A stretch of DNA of 64,000 nt from Anabaena minutissima FACHB-250 (GTDB lineage: Bacteria > Cyanobacteriota > Cyanobacteriia > Cyanobacteriales > Nostocaceae): the NCBI RefSeq assembly GCF_014697125.1, contig NZ_JACJRG010000003.1:124001-188000 (forward strand), in the 5' to 3' direction. A program made the position numbers and the translations under genes. Every line of letters starts with the position of its first letter. The first letter of the stretch is position 1. This document shows, piece by piece, positions 34,465-44,755 of the stretch. The notes under the pieces were generated by a model, which made no database searches, had not been told where the DNA came from, and saw only the letters and a program-made list of their open reading frames with translations.

Positions 34465-37400
34465 TTACTTAATCCTTTTAACTTCTATGTTGTTAGCATT
34501 CACAATTTCGCCCATTGCTACGACAATTTTGCGTTTTCCTACATAGGGATTACGTGCATGTGCAGCCAGCATATTGTCTAGCATTAAAGCATCTCCCTTT
34601 TGCCAAGAGAAAGCAATTTCGGCTTGTTTATAAACAGATGTAACTTCATCAATTACTGATTGCTCAATTGGTGTACCATCACCGTAATAAACGTTTCGGG
34701 GTAAACTTTCTTCACCGAATAATGATAAAAGAGACTCACGGACTGATATATCTAGATAAGCAATATGATGTAATTGAACTTGGTTAAAGAATACCCATTC
34801 ACCTGTTTTGGGGTGTTTAGCGATCGCTTGCCGAATTTCTTTAGTTTTTAATCCGCCATTGGCTTTCCATTCCCATTCAATTCCATTCTGCTTGCAGAAG
34901 TTTTCTACTGCTAATTTATCAGTAGTATGAAAGAAATTTTGCCAACTGACATCTAGTCCATCTGTGTAGTTACGGACATACATTAATCCCTTTTCAGCAA
35001 ATTTTTCTCTTACTCGAAAATCGAGTAACTGATAAACTTTGCGACAATCAACAATTGGTGTTTCTCCCTGTTTTTGTGCTGGTTGTACACAGTAAAACCA
35101 AATTTTCATTGGCCATCTGTGCATGTGGGAGCTTTCATTGTGAAATAAAATAGCTTTATCTGCGGGATAAGGCGTAGAACCATAGACTTTGCCACCTAAT
35201 CCTTCACGGGGTAAATCACCATATTCACCAAATAATTCTGGACAAATAGCTTGAGCAAAGTTCTCAAAATCAGCTACAGAATTGCTATTAAACCCTCTAA
35301 AAAGGATAGCACCATGTTTGAGTAAATTAGTTTCGATGAATTGTTGATTGTTTTTAGCCCAATCGATGACATCCAAATCAGAGATGTTAGGTTGACAAAC
35401 TAGAGGTATAGTTTCTCCTAGCTGAAGATAACTAGTTTTAACTAATTGTTCTTGAGTCAAGCTAATAGCTTTGGGCTTGACCATTTTGAATTTTTGAAAG
35501 TTAGCAGACTGACGTTTTGTTTTTTCGCTGATTTGCAGTTGTTTCTCCTCTGGAATTAGCATATCTAAAGAGTTGATTTGCATATCAGGCTGCGTAACAA
35601 TGCTACTGAGAAGGGTTTGAAAATGACTTGAGAGACGAGCGATCGCATTATCATCAAATAAATCTGTTTTGTATTTCCAGCTAAGTGAGATTTTCTGTTT
35701 TGTTTCTACCGCAAACAAAGCTAAATCAAACTTTGATTGTCCATCTTCAATTTCTAAAGGATGTAATCTTAAATCTGAAAGTACAATCTCTGGTGTTGGC
35801 GTATTCTGAAAAACAAATAAAACTTGAAACAGAGGAGTCCGCTGCAAATCTCTATCTGTTCTTAACTCGTTCACCAATTTTTCAAAAGGCAAATCTTGGT
35901 GAGCATAAGCTCCTAAAGTTACTTCACGCACTCGTTGCAATAACTCTCGGAAACTGGGATTACCGCGCATATCGGTACGTAAAACCAATAAATTAATAAA
36001 GAAGCCAATTAATAATTCAGTCTTGCTTTGAGTACGGTTAGCAATATCAGTACCCACCACAATATCATCTAGATTGGTGTAGCGATAAAGTAAAGTTTGT
36101 AAACCTGCCAGTAAAGTCATAAATAAAGTTACATTTTCCTGGCGGCTCAATTCTAAAATTTCTTGTGATAAATCTTCAGGAAGTTCAAAATTGTAAGTTG
36201 CACCTTTATAACTAGGAACAGTGGGTTGGGGACGCTGAATAGGTAACTTTAAATTTGGTAAATTACCACCTAACAATTGTTGTTTCCAATAGGTTAATTG
36301 AGCTTCTAAAACTTCCCCTTGTAACCATTGTTTTTGCCATACAGCGAAGTCAGCATATTGTATTGGTAAAGGTGGTAGTGGATTGGTTTTACCAGTACAA
36401 AAAGCCTCATACAAAGTTGCCAGTTCTTGAACTAAAACGCCCATCGACCAACCATCAGAAATAATGTGGTGCATTGTCAGTAACAATATCTGTTCTGTCT
36501 GACTTAATCGCAGCAGTTTTACTCGTACTAAGGGACAACAAGAGAGGTCAAAAGGCGTTAATTCTTCTTCTGTAGCCAGCTTCTGCACTTGGGTAGCTTG
36601 TTCTGATGCTTCTAGTGCTTGCAAGTCTACAATAGGCAATGACAATTCTAAATTTGGAACAATAACTTGAGTTGGTTTTCCTTCTACAGCAACAAAGCTA
36701 GTTCGCAAAATTTCGTGTCTTTCCACAACCGCATTAAAGCTATTTTTTAGTGCGGTTATATCCAGTAAACCAGTGAGACGAACAGGTGCAGAAACGTTAT
36801 AGAGGGGACTATCCGGTACTAGCTGGCTGAGAAACCACAACCGTTGTTGAGCGAAGGAAAGGGGTAAATCTCCATTGCGTGAAATAGGTTGAATGGGAGG
36901 ATATTCGATAATTTTCGCAGACTGCAACTTGGTTTGGATATTTTCGGCTAAACCAGCAACAGTAGGGTTTGTAAATAAACAACTCAATGGTAGTTCCACA
37001 TTCAAAGCATCCCGCACCCGTGATATTACTTGCGTAGCCAGCAGCGAGTGTCCACCTAGATTAAAGAAGTTATCATGAATACCTATCTGCTGTACGGCTA
37101 AAACTTCAGACCAAATTGATACGAGTTTTTCTTCGATGGGATTACTTGCAACCACATAATCCGCTTCTAACTCCAGCCGTGTTTCATCAGGAGATGGAAG
37201 CGATCGCCTGTCTATCTTACCATTTGGTGTTAGTGGCCAAGCATCAACTAACACAAACGCTGAAGGCAACATATAATCAGGCAGCTTTGACTGGAGATAT
37301 TGACGCAGTTCTGGTACAAGCTGGCGAGCAATTTTCCCCTGCAAAGGATTATTTGCGTAATTATGCCAAGGTTTGACATATTGTTTTTTTATAGGAAAAG

Positions 37401-40400
37401 CAACTACTTTTCCTGTCGCTGGGGTTTGTCGCTGTAAGAGAACATCATAACAGCCATCGATAGCACCATTCGACCAGGTAATTTCGATTTTGTAAGGTAA
37501 TTTGTCGCCTAAAGCCCATATATCTTCCGGTTCTACAGCTTCTTCTAAAATTTCTTGTCGCCAAGACCGCAGTTCGCCTACTGTTTGCGGTGCTGATTCC
37601 TGTTTGAGCAGTTCTAAAGTTTTAACTTCTGCTATCAAACGCGCATCTGGTACTCGGCACAGACATAATATTTCCGGTTGGGTTGACTCTAACAACTGCA
37701 CAAGCGCGGTTAATGTTAATCCTTGCTGTTGCCAGTCTAACCAGGTAACATCTCGTGGAATGTCAACTTGTTTACCAACATGAAGAACTACATCATAACG
37801 AAACAGGCTGAGTTCGTTGCGCTCATAGCCACGCTTCGGCTGAATCTGGACATAGGTAATTTGGGATAGATGCTGTGGTAATGCAAGAAAGAAAGCTGGG
37901 TCAATCACCAGTTCTTCTTCTTGATTGAGGCGTTTTTGTATTTGTTGTTGCAGTTCCTGGATTGATAATGAATCAGGAGCATTATACAAAGCAATGGAAG
38001 TGTGAAATGCACACAGTAGTGTTAAATTACGCACATCTCCTACAAAAATTTTACCTCCAGATTCAACTACTTGACTTGCTCCTTCTAAAACGCGCAATAG
38101 ATAGTTAATACTCGGAAAATATTGGATAACTGAGTTGAGAATTACAGTATCAAAACTAGCTGATTCGATTTCCTCAAAGTTATCTGCCAGCCTTTGAAAC
38201 AGGCGGACTTGAGGTAGTGGATTTTGTTGAGTGTCTAAAACTTTTTGTACATAATTTAAAGCGGTGGCTGAGAAATCTGTAGCCCAATATTGGTTACAGA
38301 GAGGTGCAACACGTAGCAGTAATAATCCAGTTCCACAACCAATTTCTAGGACGCGCTGCGGCTGACAAGCTAAAATTCTTTCAACCGTTGATTCTACCCA
38401 ATACCGCATTTCCTCTTGTGGTATTGGTAAATTTGTATAGCTACTGTTCCAACCGATAATATTGAACGATGTCTCGTGATTGGCATTAGTCTGACTATAG
38501 GTTTCTTCGTAGAGCGATCGCCATTCCGAAACTTGTTGTGTTAGCAATTCCTGTTCATTGGACAATGAAGACGGAATCACATAAGCTAACAATCGGTTAT
38601 CACTGCTGATTACCAAGGCATCTTCTACAGACTCATGTTGTCTGAGACTCGCTTCTATTTCCCCTAACTCAATGCGAAAGCCACGAATTTTAACTTGGTG
38701 ATCGATGCGTCCAAGGTATTCAATATTACCATTTGGAAGATAACGGGCTAAATCACCTGTTTTATAAACCCTTGTTGGGTTGTTGGCAAAACAATGATTA
38801 ATAAAGCGTTCCTCAGTCAATTGGGGACGATTAAGATAGCCTCGCGTCACACCAGCACCACCAACGTAAATCTCTCCGGGTACACCAATTGGTACTAGTT
38901 GTTTATTTTGGTCTAACAAATAAATTTGTAAGTCGGGAATGGGACGACCAACTAAACTTTTTGTCTGCTCAAGATCAGCTTTAGTTAAAGGATGATAGGT
39001 AACGTGTACGGTAGTCTCTGTAATGCCGTACATATTGACTAATTGTGGTACTTGATCGCCGTGACGGTCAAACCAAGGCTTTAAGCTTTGAATTTCCAAT
39101 GCTTCGCCACCAAATATTACTAACCGCAAGGATAGTGGCTTGGTGTTGTCATTTGCTTGCGCTTCTGCATACATCAACTGCCGAAATGCAGAGGGAGTCT
39201 GATTGAGAACTGTGACTTGCTCTTGAGAGAGTAAGTCATAAAAAGCATCTGGTGAGCGACTAATCCAGTAAGGAACTATTACTAGCCTTCCACCGTAAAC
39301 AAGAGCACCCCAGATTTCCCATACAGAAAAATCAAAAGCATAAGAGTGAAATAATGTCCAAACATCTTGCTGATTAAAGTGAAACCATTGAGCAGTTGCG
39401 GTAAATAAACGCACAACATTTGCGTGGTTCACCAAAACACCTTTAGGTTTACCTGTAGAGCCGGAAGTATAAATTACGTAAGCTAGGTTATGGGAGTTAA
39501 CATCGCATGTAAGATTTTCTGAGCTTTGAGCAGCGATTTTGTGCCAATCGCTATCTAAGCAAATTACTTGCGCTTGATGAGGGGGAAGTTTCTCAATTAG
39601 GTACTGTTGAGATAATAAAATTGAGGTTTGGGAGTCTTCCAACATGAAAGCCAAGCGTTCCCCAGGATAGGTGGGATCTAACGGTACATAAGCACCACCA
39701 GCTTTGAGAATACCCAGAATCCCAATTATCATTTCGAGCGATCGCTCTACACAAATTCCCACTAATACTTTTGCTTCTACTCCCAAGGAACGCAAATAAT
39801 GGGCTAATTGATTAGCTTGTTGGTTCAGTTCTTTATATGTTAATTGTTTATTTACTCTTCGAGAAGCCGCGCTTTGCGCGTCTACAAATACCACTGCTAC
39901 TGCATCAGGTGTCTTTTCTACTTGTGTTTCAAACCACTGATGGAGACACTTTTCTAAAGGATAATCGACCTGAGTATCATTCCACTCTACAAGCAGTTGA
40001 CGTTGTTCAGTCTCTGTTAATAATGGTAAATCTGACAGCTTCGCTTGAGGATTAGCAACAATACCAGCAAGTAAGGTCTGGAAATTGTCTACCATCCGCT
40101 CAATTGTGGCTGGCTCAAATAAGTCGGTGCTATATTCCCAGTTTCCGCTAACTTCACCATTTGTTTCTGATAGGGATATACGTAAATCAAATGCTGCTGT
40201 TGGTCTTTCGTCATCCAGTATACTTAAAGTCAAATCAGGTAAATCCAAGACTTGCATTGGTGTATTCTGAAGTTGAAAAATAACCTGAAATAGTGGATTG
40301 TAGCTGAGGTTACGTTCTGGTTGAAGTTCTTCGACTAATTTTTCAAAAGGAAAATCTTGGTGATCATAAGCTCCTAATGTCACCTCACGCACTCTAGCCA

Positions 40401-41454
40401 GCAACTCTCGAAAAGTCAGGTTGTCATTGAGATGAGTCCGCAATACTAAAGAATTGACAAAAAAACCAATGAGTTTCTCAATCTCGGCTCGGTTACGGTT
40501 AGCAATCGGCGAACCTACGCAGATATCATCTTGACCTGTGTAGCGGTGCAATAAAACTTTAAAAGCCGCCAGCAAAGTCATGAACAAAGTTACACCTTCA
40601 CTGCGACTCAGGGAATGTAACGCCTCAGTTAAGTCTTTGGACAAAACAAAGAATTGAGACGCACCTTGCAAACTAAAAATTGCTGGTCTTGGTCGGTCAG
40701 TGGGTAAATGCAGCATCGAAAGATTCGCTAGTTGCTGTTTCCAGTAAGCTAGTTGCTTGTCCCATATTTCACCTTGTAGCCACTGTTTTTGCCAAACTGC
40801 AAAGTCAGCGTATTGAATGGGCAAGTCTGGAAGAGGAGATAGCTTATTCTGACAAAAAGCTGGATAGAGTATGACTAATTCATCCACTAGCACCCCTATC
40901 GACCAAATATCAGAAACGATGTGGTGCATGGTAAATAACATCACATATTCTGTTTGATTTAGCTGCAACAGCATCACCCGCAGTAACGGCCCCCTTTGCA
41001 AGTCAAAAGGAGTTAGAGATTCTTGAAGAATTATTTTTTTAAATTCTTGTTCTTGATTTGCCGATGGTACTCTGCACAAATCAACTATTGATAGTTTTAA
41101 GCTCAAAGATGCAGCAATTACTTGAACTGGTTTACCTTCTACAGCAGTAAAAGTAGTTCTTAGTGCTTCATGCCGTCTAATGATTTCGTTAATGCTTTGT
41201 TCTAGTGCCAATATATTTAGCTTACCTTGCAAACGCACAGCACCAGAAATGTTATAGAAAACATTACCTGGTTGCAGTTGCTCGATAAACCACAGCCTCT
41301 CTTGGGCAAAAGATAAAGGAAAAGAGTTAGATTCTCGACTTTGGGCAGTAATAATTGTGGGTGCAACTTTCTCTGTTTGCTGTTTCAGTCGTCGCAGTAG
41401 CAGTTCGCGCTTTTCAGGAGAAAGAGCAGCAATTCGTTTAGTAAGGTCTGTCAT
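34465..41454 (-). CDS. NRPS: C-A(Thr code, N-methyltransferase)-PCP-C-TauD dioxygenase
   Basis: 2329 residues. It opens with an N-terminal docking helix (ALSPEKRELLLRRL). Then C (HHIVSDIWS near 175), A (YTSGSTGKPKG near 661; code D-F-W-N-I-G-M-V-H-K, Thr), an N-methyltransferase inserted in the A domain (EIGCGTGLLLL near 1036), PCP (LGGHSLLATQ near 1466) and a second intact C (HHIISDGWS near 1665). From about 1990 to the end a TauD/SyrP-like Fe(II)/2-oxoglutarate dioxygenase is fused: HNES (His near 2103) and distal His in LAAHARNPYVGKRK. A 30-nt repeat insertion lies in the A domain (39856-39885). The terminal C and dioxygenase serve the next protein, the I-A(Asp)-PCP-TE module. Confidence 0.93.
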   Translation of the reverse strand: MTDLTKRIAALSPEKRELLLRRLKQQTEKVAPTIITAQSRESNSFPLSFAQERLWFIEQLQPGNVFYNISGAVRLQGKLNILALEQSINEIIRRHEALRTTFTAVEGKPVQVIAASLSLKLSIVDLCRVPSANQEQEFKKIILQESLTPFDLQRGPLLRVMLLQLNQTEYVMLFTMHHIVSDIWSIGVLVDELVILYPAFCQNKLSPLPDLPIQYADFAVWQKQWLQGEIWDKQLAYWKQQLANLSMLHLPTDRPRPAIFSLQGASQFFVLSKDLTEALHSLSRSEGVTLFMTLLAAFKVLLHRYTGQDDICVGSPIANRNRAEIEKLIGFFVNSLVLRTHLNDNLTFRELLARVREVTLGAYDHQDFPFEKLVEELQPERNLSYNPLFQVIFQLQNTPMQVLDLPDLTLSILDDERPTAAFDLRISLSETNGEVSGNWEYSTDLFEPATIERMVDNFQTLLAGIVANPQAKLSDLPLLTETEQRQLLVEWNDTQVDYPLEKCLHQWFETQVEKTPDAVAVVFVDAQSAASRRVNKQLTYKELNQQANQLAHYLRSLGVEAKVLVGICVERSLEMIIGILGILKAGGAYVPLDPTYPGERLAFMLEDSQTSILLSQQYLIEKLPPHQAQVICLDSDWHKIAAQSSENLTCDVNSHNLAYVIYTSGSTGKPKGVLVNHANVVRLFTATAQWFHFNQQDVWTLFHSYAFDFSVWEIWGALVYGGRLVIVPYWISRSPDAFYDLLSQEQVTVLNQTPSAFRQLMYAEAQANDNTKPLSLRLVIFGGEALEIQSLKPWFDRHGDQVPQLVNMYGITETTVHVTYHPLTKADLEQTKSLVGRPIPDLQIYLLDQNKQLVPIGVPGEIYVGGAGVTRGYLNRPQLTEERFINHCFANNPTRVYKTGDLARYLPNGNIEYLGRIDHQVKIRGFRIELGEIEASLRQHESVEDALVISSDNRLLAYVIPSSLSNEQELLTQQVSEWRSLYEETYSQTNANHETSFNIIGWNSSYTNLPIPQEEMRYWVESTVERILACQPQRVLEIGCGTGLLLLRVAPLCNQYWATDFSATALNYVQKVLDTQQNPLPQVRLFQRLADNFEEIESASFDTVILNSVIQYFPSINYLLRVLEGASQVVESGGKIFVGDVRNLTLLCAFHTSIALYNAPDSLSIQELQQQIQKRLNQEEELVIDPAFFLALPQHLSQITYVQIQPKRGYERNELSLFRYDVVLHVGKQVDIPRDVTWLDWQQQGLTLTALVQLLESTQPEILCLCRVPDARLIAEVKTLELLKQESAPQTVGELRSWRQEILEEAVEPEDIWALGDKLPYKIEITWSNGAIDGCYDVLLQRQTPATGKVVAFPIKKQYVKPWHNYANNPLQGKIARQLVPELRQYLQSKLPDYMLPSAFVLVDAWPLTPNGKIDRRSLPSPDETRLELEADYVVASNPIEEKLVSIWSEVLAVQQIGIHDNFFNLGGHSLLATQVISRVRDALNVELPLSCLFTNPTVAGLAENIQTKLQSAKIIEYPPIQPISRNGDLPLSFAQQRLWFLSQLVPDSPLYNVSAPVRLTGLLDITALKNSFNAVVERHEILRTSFVAVEGKPTQVIVPNLELSLPIVDLQALEASEQATQVQKLATEEELTPFDLSCCPLVRVKLLRLSQTEQILLLTMHHIISDGWSMGVLVQELATLYEAFCTGKTNPLPPLPIQYADFAVWQKQWLQGEVLEAQLTYWKQQLLGGNLPNLKLPIQRPQPTVPSYKGATYNFELPEDLSQEILELSRQENVTLFMTLLAGLQTLLYRYTNLDDIVVGTDIANRTQSKTELLIGFFINLLVLRTDMRGNPSFRELLQRVREVTLGAYAHQDLPFEKLVNELRTDRDLQRTPLFQVLFVFQNTPTPEIVLSDLRLHPLEIEDGQSKFDLALFAVETKQKISLSWKYKTDLFDDNAIARLSSHFQTLLSSIVTQPDMQINSLDMLIPEEKQLQISEKTKRQSANFQKFKMVKPKAISLTQEQLVKTSYLQLGETIPLVCQPNISDLDVIDWAKNNQQFIETNLLKHGAILFRGFNSNSVADFENFAQAICPELFGEYGDLPREGLGGKVYGSTPYPADKAILFHNESSHMHRWPMKIWFYCVQPAQKQGETPIVDCRKVYQLLDFRVREKFAEKGLMYVRNYTDGLDVSWQNFFHTTDKLAVENFCKQNGIEWEWKANGGLKTKEIRQAIAKHPKTGEWVFFNQVQLHHIAYLDISVRESLLSLFGEESLPRNVYYGDGTPIEQSVIDEVTSVYKQAEIAFSWQKGDALMLDNMLAAHARNPYVGKRKIVVAMGEIVNANNIEVKRIK
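39856..39885. repeat. 30-nt in-frame dispersed-repeat insertion in the Thr A domain
   Basis: Encodes ten extra residues (VDAQSAASRR) between AVAVVF and VNKQLTYKEL, where every sister A domain in the operon reads directly from AVVF into two residues and then QLTY. GC-rich and partly palindromic (gccgcgctttgcgcg), unlike the flanking AT-rich gene. Confidence 0.7.
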
Positions 41455-41472
41455 GGTTTTCGTTCTCCCTGA

Positions 41473-44400
41473 TTAAATATTTTCCGCACTGATAACAGAT
41501 GAAATTTCGTCTTCTGGCATTTGTTCTAGTTCTGCCAACATCTGTTCTAGTAATTCACTATCTGCCTGCTCTACTTGTTTTTGCGCGATAATTACTGCCA
41601 AATCGGCAATTGTGGGTGTTGCAAACAGTTGGCGTAAAGATAATTCCACCCCAAAAGTTTGATAAAGTCGTGAAGTAACCTGGGTTAACAGTAGAGAATG
41701 TCCCCCTAAATCAAAAAAGTTGTCGTAAATACCCACTTTTTCTAATTTCAATACTTCAGCCCAAATTTCTGCCACGACTTGCTCAACTTCAGTACGAGGT
41801 GCAACATAATTAGCTGCTAATTCTGGTCTGACTTGTTCGGGAGCAGGTAAGGCTTTACGATCAACTTTACCGTTAGATGTTAAAGGTAAGGTTTTCAGCA
41901 TCACAAGGACTGCTGGCACCATGTAATCAGGTAACTTTTGTTTGAGGAAGTCTCGTAAATCGCTGGATTTGGGAATTTCTGATTTGGAATTAGGAACAAC
42001 ATAACCAATAAGACGCTGGTTCCCAGATTCATCTTCATGCGCCACAACTACGCTATTTTGAATGCCTGGATGTTGGCTCAAAACTGCTTCTATTTCTCCC
42101 AACTCCACACGGAATCCACGAATTTTTACTTGGTGGTCAATTCTGCCCAAATACTCAATATCTCCGTTGGGTAAATAGCGGGCTAAATCCCCAGTTTTAT
42201 ATAGACGTGAAGATTTTGCTTCCTCAAAGGGATTGGAGATGAATTTCTCAGCAGTTAGTTCGGGACGGTTGAGATAACCTCTAGCTAATCCAGCACCGCC
42301 AATATATAACTCTCCTGGTACACCAATTGGTTGAGGTTGTAAGCTTTCGTTGAGGATATAGAGTTGCGTATTGGCAATGGGGCGACCGATAGGGATTGAG
42401 CTTGAGAATTGCTTACCATCAGGCACTTTGTAAATACAACACCCAACCACGGTTTCTGTAGGGCCGTATTCATTGACTAGCAAAGTTTCTGGTGCGAACT
42501 TTTGCCAAAAAGCGATGTGTTGGGCTGTAAGATTTTCGCCACCAATAATAAAGGCTTGAGTTTTCCCAGCTGCTATTTGCGATGATAACTGTTGGGCAAG
42601 TAGTTCTAACTGAGCAGGTGTGATTTTAATCAAACTGTAGTTGGAATTACTTTGCAGAGCAATACTTAAAGCTTCTATGCCCAAATTCTCAGGTAAGAGT
42701 TGCACTTGACTACCTACTAACAAAGGTGCAAATAAACCTGTAATGGTGGCATCAAAAGCAATAGAAGAGTGAACGCAACTACCTTTACCTTGTTTAAGAG
42801 GATAAGCACTAATGCACCAAGACAAGTAATTGACTAATCCTTGATGAGTAATTAAAGTTCCTTTTGGTGTTCCGGTTGAACCAGAGGTATAAATTACATA
42901 AGCCAGGTTTTCAGATGTGAGGCTACTGTGAGGATTTTCTGGACTTTGGAGAGCAATATTTTCCCAGTCTTTGTCTAAACAAACTATGCTTGCTTGACAA
43001 TGTGGCAAACTTGGTAATAACCACTCTTGGGTGAGTAAGACTGGTGTTTGGGCATCTCCTAACATGAAAGCCAAGCGTTCTTGGGGATAGGTGGGATCTA
43101 ATGGTACGTAAGCGCCGCCAGCTTTTAAAATGCCAAGAATCCCTACTAACATTTCTAAGGAACGCTCAACGCAGATTCCTACTAATACTTCAGTACCGAC
43201 ACCCAAATTCTGGAGGTAGTGAGCTAGTTGATTAGCGCGTGTATTGAGTTCAGCGTATGTAAGTTGTTGATTGTCAAAGACAACAGCAATATTATGTGGT
43301 GTAAGTGCTACTTGTTCCTCGAACAGTTGGTGAATACACTTGTCGTAAGGATAATCAGCTTCAGTCTGGTTAAACTCAACTAATATTTGATGGCGATCGC
43401 GTTGTGTTAAAATCTCCAGTTGACTAATACTAGCTTCGGGATTAGTAACGGCACTTTCTACCAATCTTTCAAATTGTGCTGCCAAACTCTGGATATTTTC
43501 TGATGCAAATAAATGAGCATCATAATAAAAATCTAGTTGAATATTACCTTGTATATAGTTACAAGATAGTCTGAGCTTAAATTTATCGAGACATGAACTA
43601 ATTTGATAAATATCCCAGCTATTTAGTTGAGGATTTACTTGTTGACAATCATAACCAAATTGTAAATTATTTAATTTTGATGTATTCTCACCATTGCCGT
43701 TCACTGTTTGCCAATTGTAATATTCTTGCCATTGATGAGCCTCATTTTTATTTTCTGTAATCTGCTCTAATAAGTCACTAATTTTCTGCTCGGTTTCCAA
43801 TCTAACTTTGGACGGTAAGTATTTAGCTAATAAGCCGATTACAGGTTCTAATTCTTGATATTTCCTGCCATCAAAAACTACGCCAATAGTTAATTCTGGG
43901 TTGCCTGTTAACCTCCAAAGTAGAACTTGCCAACAAGCAAGTAAAAAATCATCAATGGAGCTTTGATATTTCTCTAGCAAGTTATTGATATTTACTTCTA
44001 AATTAGAGCTAATTTTGATGCTGACAACTTGTGGTTGATAGTTTACAATTTCCTGAACTTGTTTTTCCCAAGGCAGCTTAATATCGATTTCAGCAGAAAT
44101 ACCTGGTTGCTGCCAATAATTTTGAGCAAACTTCCCATCTGCTGTTGTCAGCAATTCATTTTGCCATGTCGCAACATCTACATATTGTAAAGGTTCTTCA
44201 GTAATCTCTTGTGATTGTAAATAAGCAGTATAGGAACGATTAATTTCACTGACTAAATTCTGTATTGATATGACATCACCACACAGCGCAGGTAAGCTAA
44301 ACAACATAATGTACTGCTCAGGAGCAAGTATCAATAAATATATATGCAAAAGTGAACCAGATTCAAAATTAAAGGGTAAGGTATTTAATTCTTCAGAAAG

Positions 44401-44736
44401 CTCATCAGACTTTGCTTGCTGTGTTTGTAAATCTAATTGATTTAAATTGAACTCTTTGTAATAGAAGCTATTTTCCGAATTAATAACTTGTAGAGGTATT
44501 GTCAATCCAGGTACATTTTTAAAACTGGTGCGGAGTATCTCATGACGCTTGACTAATTGAGCAACAGCTAATTTGAAAATTTCTCGATTGAGATTACCTG
44601 CAATATTTACAGCTAATTGCACTCGATATGGTTGATTATTATTTGTTCGCTGCAACTGCCATAAATATTTTTGTTGGGGTGATAGTTGATACCCTTCAAT
44701 TTTTTCTAGTGTATTTTCTATACTAACTTCCTGCAT
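41473..44736 (-). CDS. NRPS: interface-type C-like domain, A (Asn/Asp-type code), PCP
   Basis: 1087 residues. Residues about 15-450 are a condensation-fold domain with LPALCGD (near 148) in place of HHxxxDG, the same change as in the last NRPS protein. The A domain (YTSGSTGTPKG near 622) reads D-A-T-K-I-G-E-V-G-K, closest to Asn/Asp codes. PCP is LGGHSLLLTQ near 1014, followed by an acidic C-terminal docking tail (MLAELEQMPEDEISSV) that fits the N-terminal docking helix of the next protein. The catalytic C domain for this module is the last domain of the 3039-residue protein two genes upstream, and the free dioxygenase gene lies between. Confidence 0.9.
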   Translation of the reverse strand: MQEVSIENTLEKIEGYQLSPQQKYLWQLQRTNNNQPYRVQLAVNIAGNLNREIFKLAVAQLVKRHEILRTSFKNVPGLTIPLQVINSENSFYYKEFNLNQLDLQTQQAKSDELSEELNTLPFNFESGSLLHIYLLILAPEQYIMLFSLPALCGDVISIQNLVSEINRSYTAYLQSQEITEEPLQYVDVATWQNELLTTADGKFAQNYWQQPGISAEIDIKLPWEKQVQEIVNYQPQVVSIKISSNLEVNINNLLEKYQSSIDDFLLACWQVLLWRLTGNPELTIGVVFDGRKYQELEPVIGLLAKYLPSKVRLETEQKISDLLEQITENKNEAHQWQEYYNWQTVNGNGENTSKLNNLQFGYDCQQVNPQLNSWDIYQISSCLDKFKLRLSCNYIQGNIQLDFYYDAHLFASENIQSLAAQFERLVESAVTNPEASISQLEILTQRDRHQILVEFNQTEADYPYDKCIHQLFEEQVALTPHNIAVVFDNQQLTYAELNTRANQLAHYLQNLGVGTEVLVGICVERSLEMLVGILGILKAGGAYVPLDPTYPQERLAFMLGDAQTPVLLTQEWLLPSLPHCQASIVCLDKDWENIALQSPENPHSSLTSENLAYVIYTSGSTGTPKGTLITHQGLVNYLSWCISAYPLKQGKGSCVHSSIAFDATITGLFAPLLVGSQVQLLPENLGIEALSIALQSNSNYSLIKITPAQLELLAQQLSSQIAAGKTQAFIIGGENLTAQHIAFWQKFAPETLLVNEYGPTETVVGCCIYKVPDGKQFSSSIPIGRPIANTQLYILNESLQPQPIGVPGELYIGGAGLARGYLNRPELTAEKFISNPFEEAKSSRLYKTGDLARYLPNGDIEYLGRIDHQVKIRGFRVELGEIEAVLSQHPGIQNSVVVAHEDESGNQRLIGYVVPNSKSEIPKSSDLRDFLKQKLPDYMVPAVLVMLKTLPLTSNGKVDRKALPAPEQVRPELAANYVAPRTEVEQVVAEIWAEVLKLEKVGIYDNFFDLGGHSLLLTQVTSRLYQTFGVELSLRQLFATPTIADLAVIIAQKQVEQADSELLEQMLAELEQMPEDEISSVISAENI

Positions 44737-44755
44737 ATCTTTATCCTTAATTTTG

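Noticed and set aside
41473..44736. Inactive or decaying condensation domain
   Set aside because: The same LPA-C-D replacement occurs in another protein of the operon with the remaining fold intact, next to a TauD enzyme, which points to a specialised interface role.
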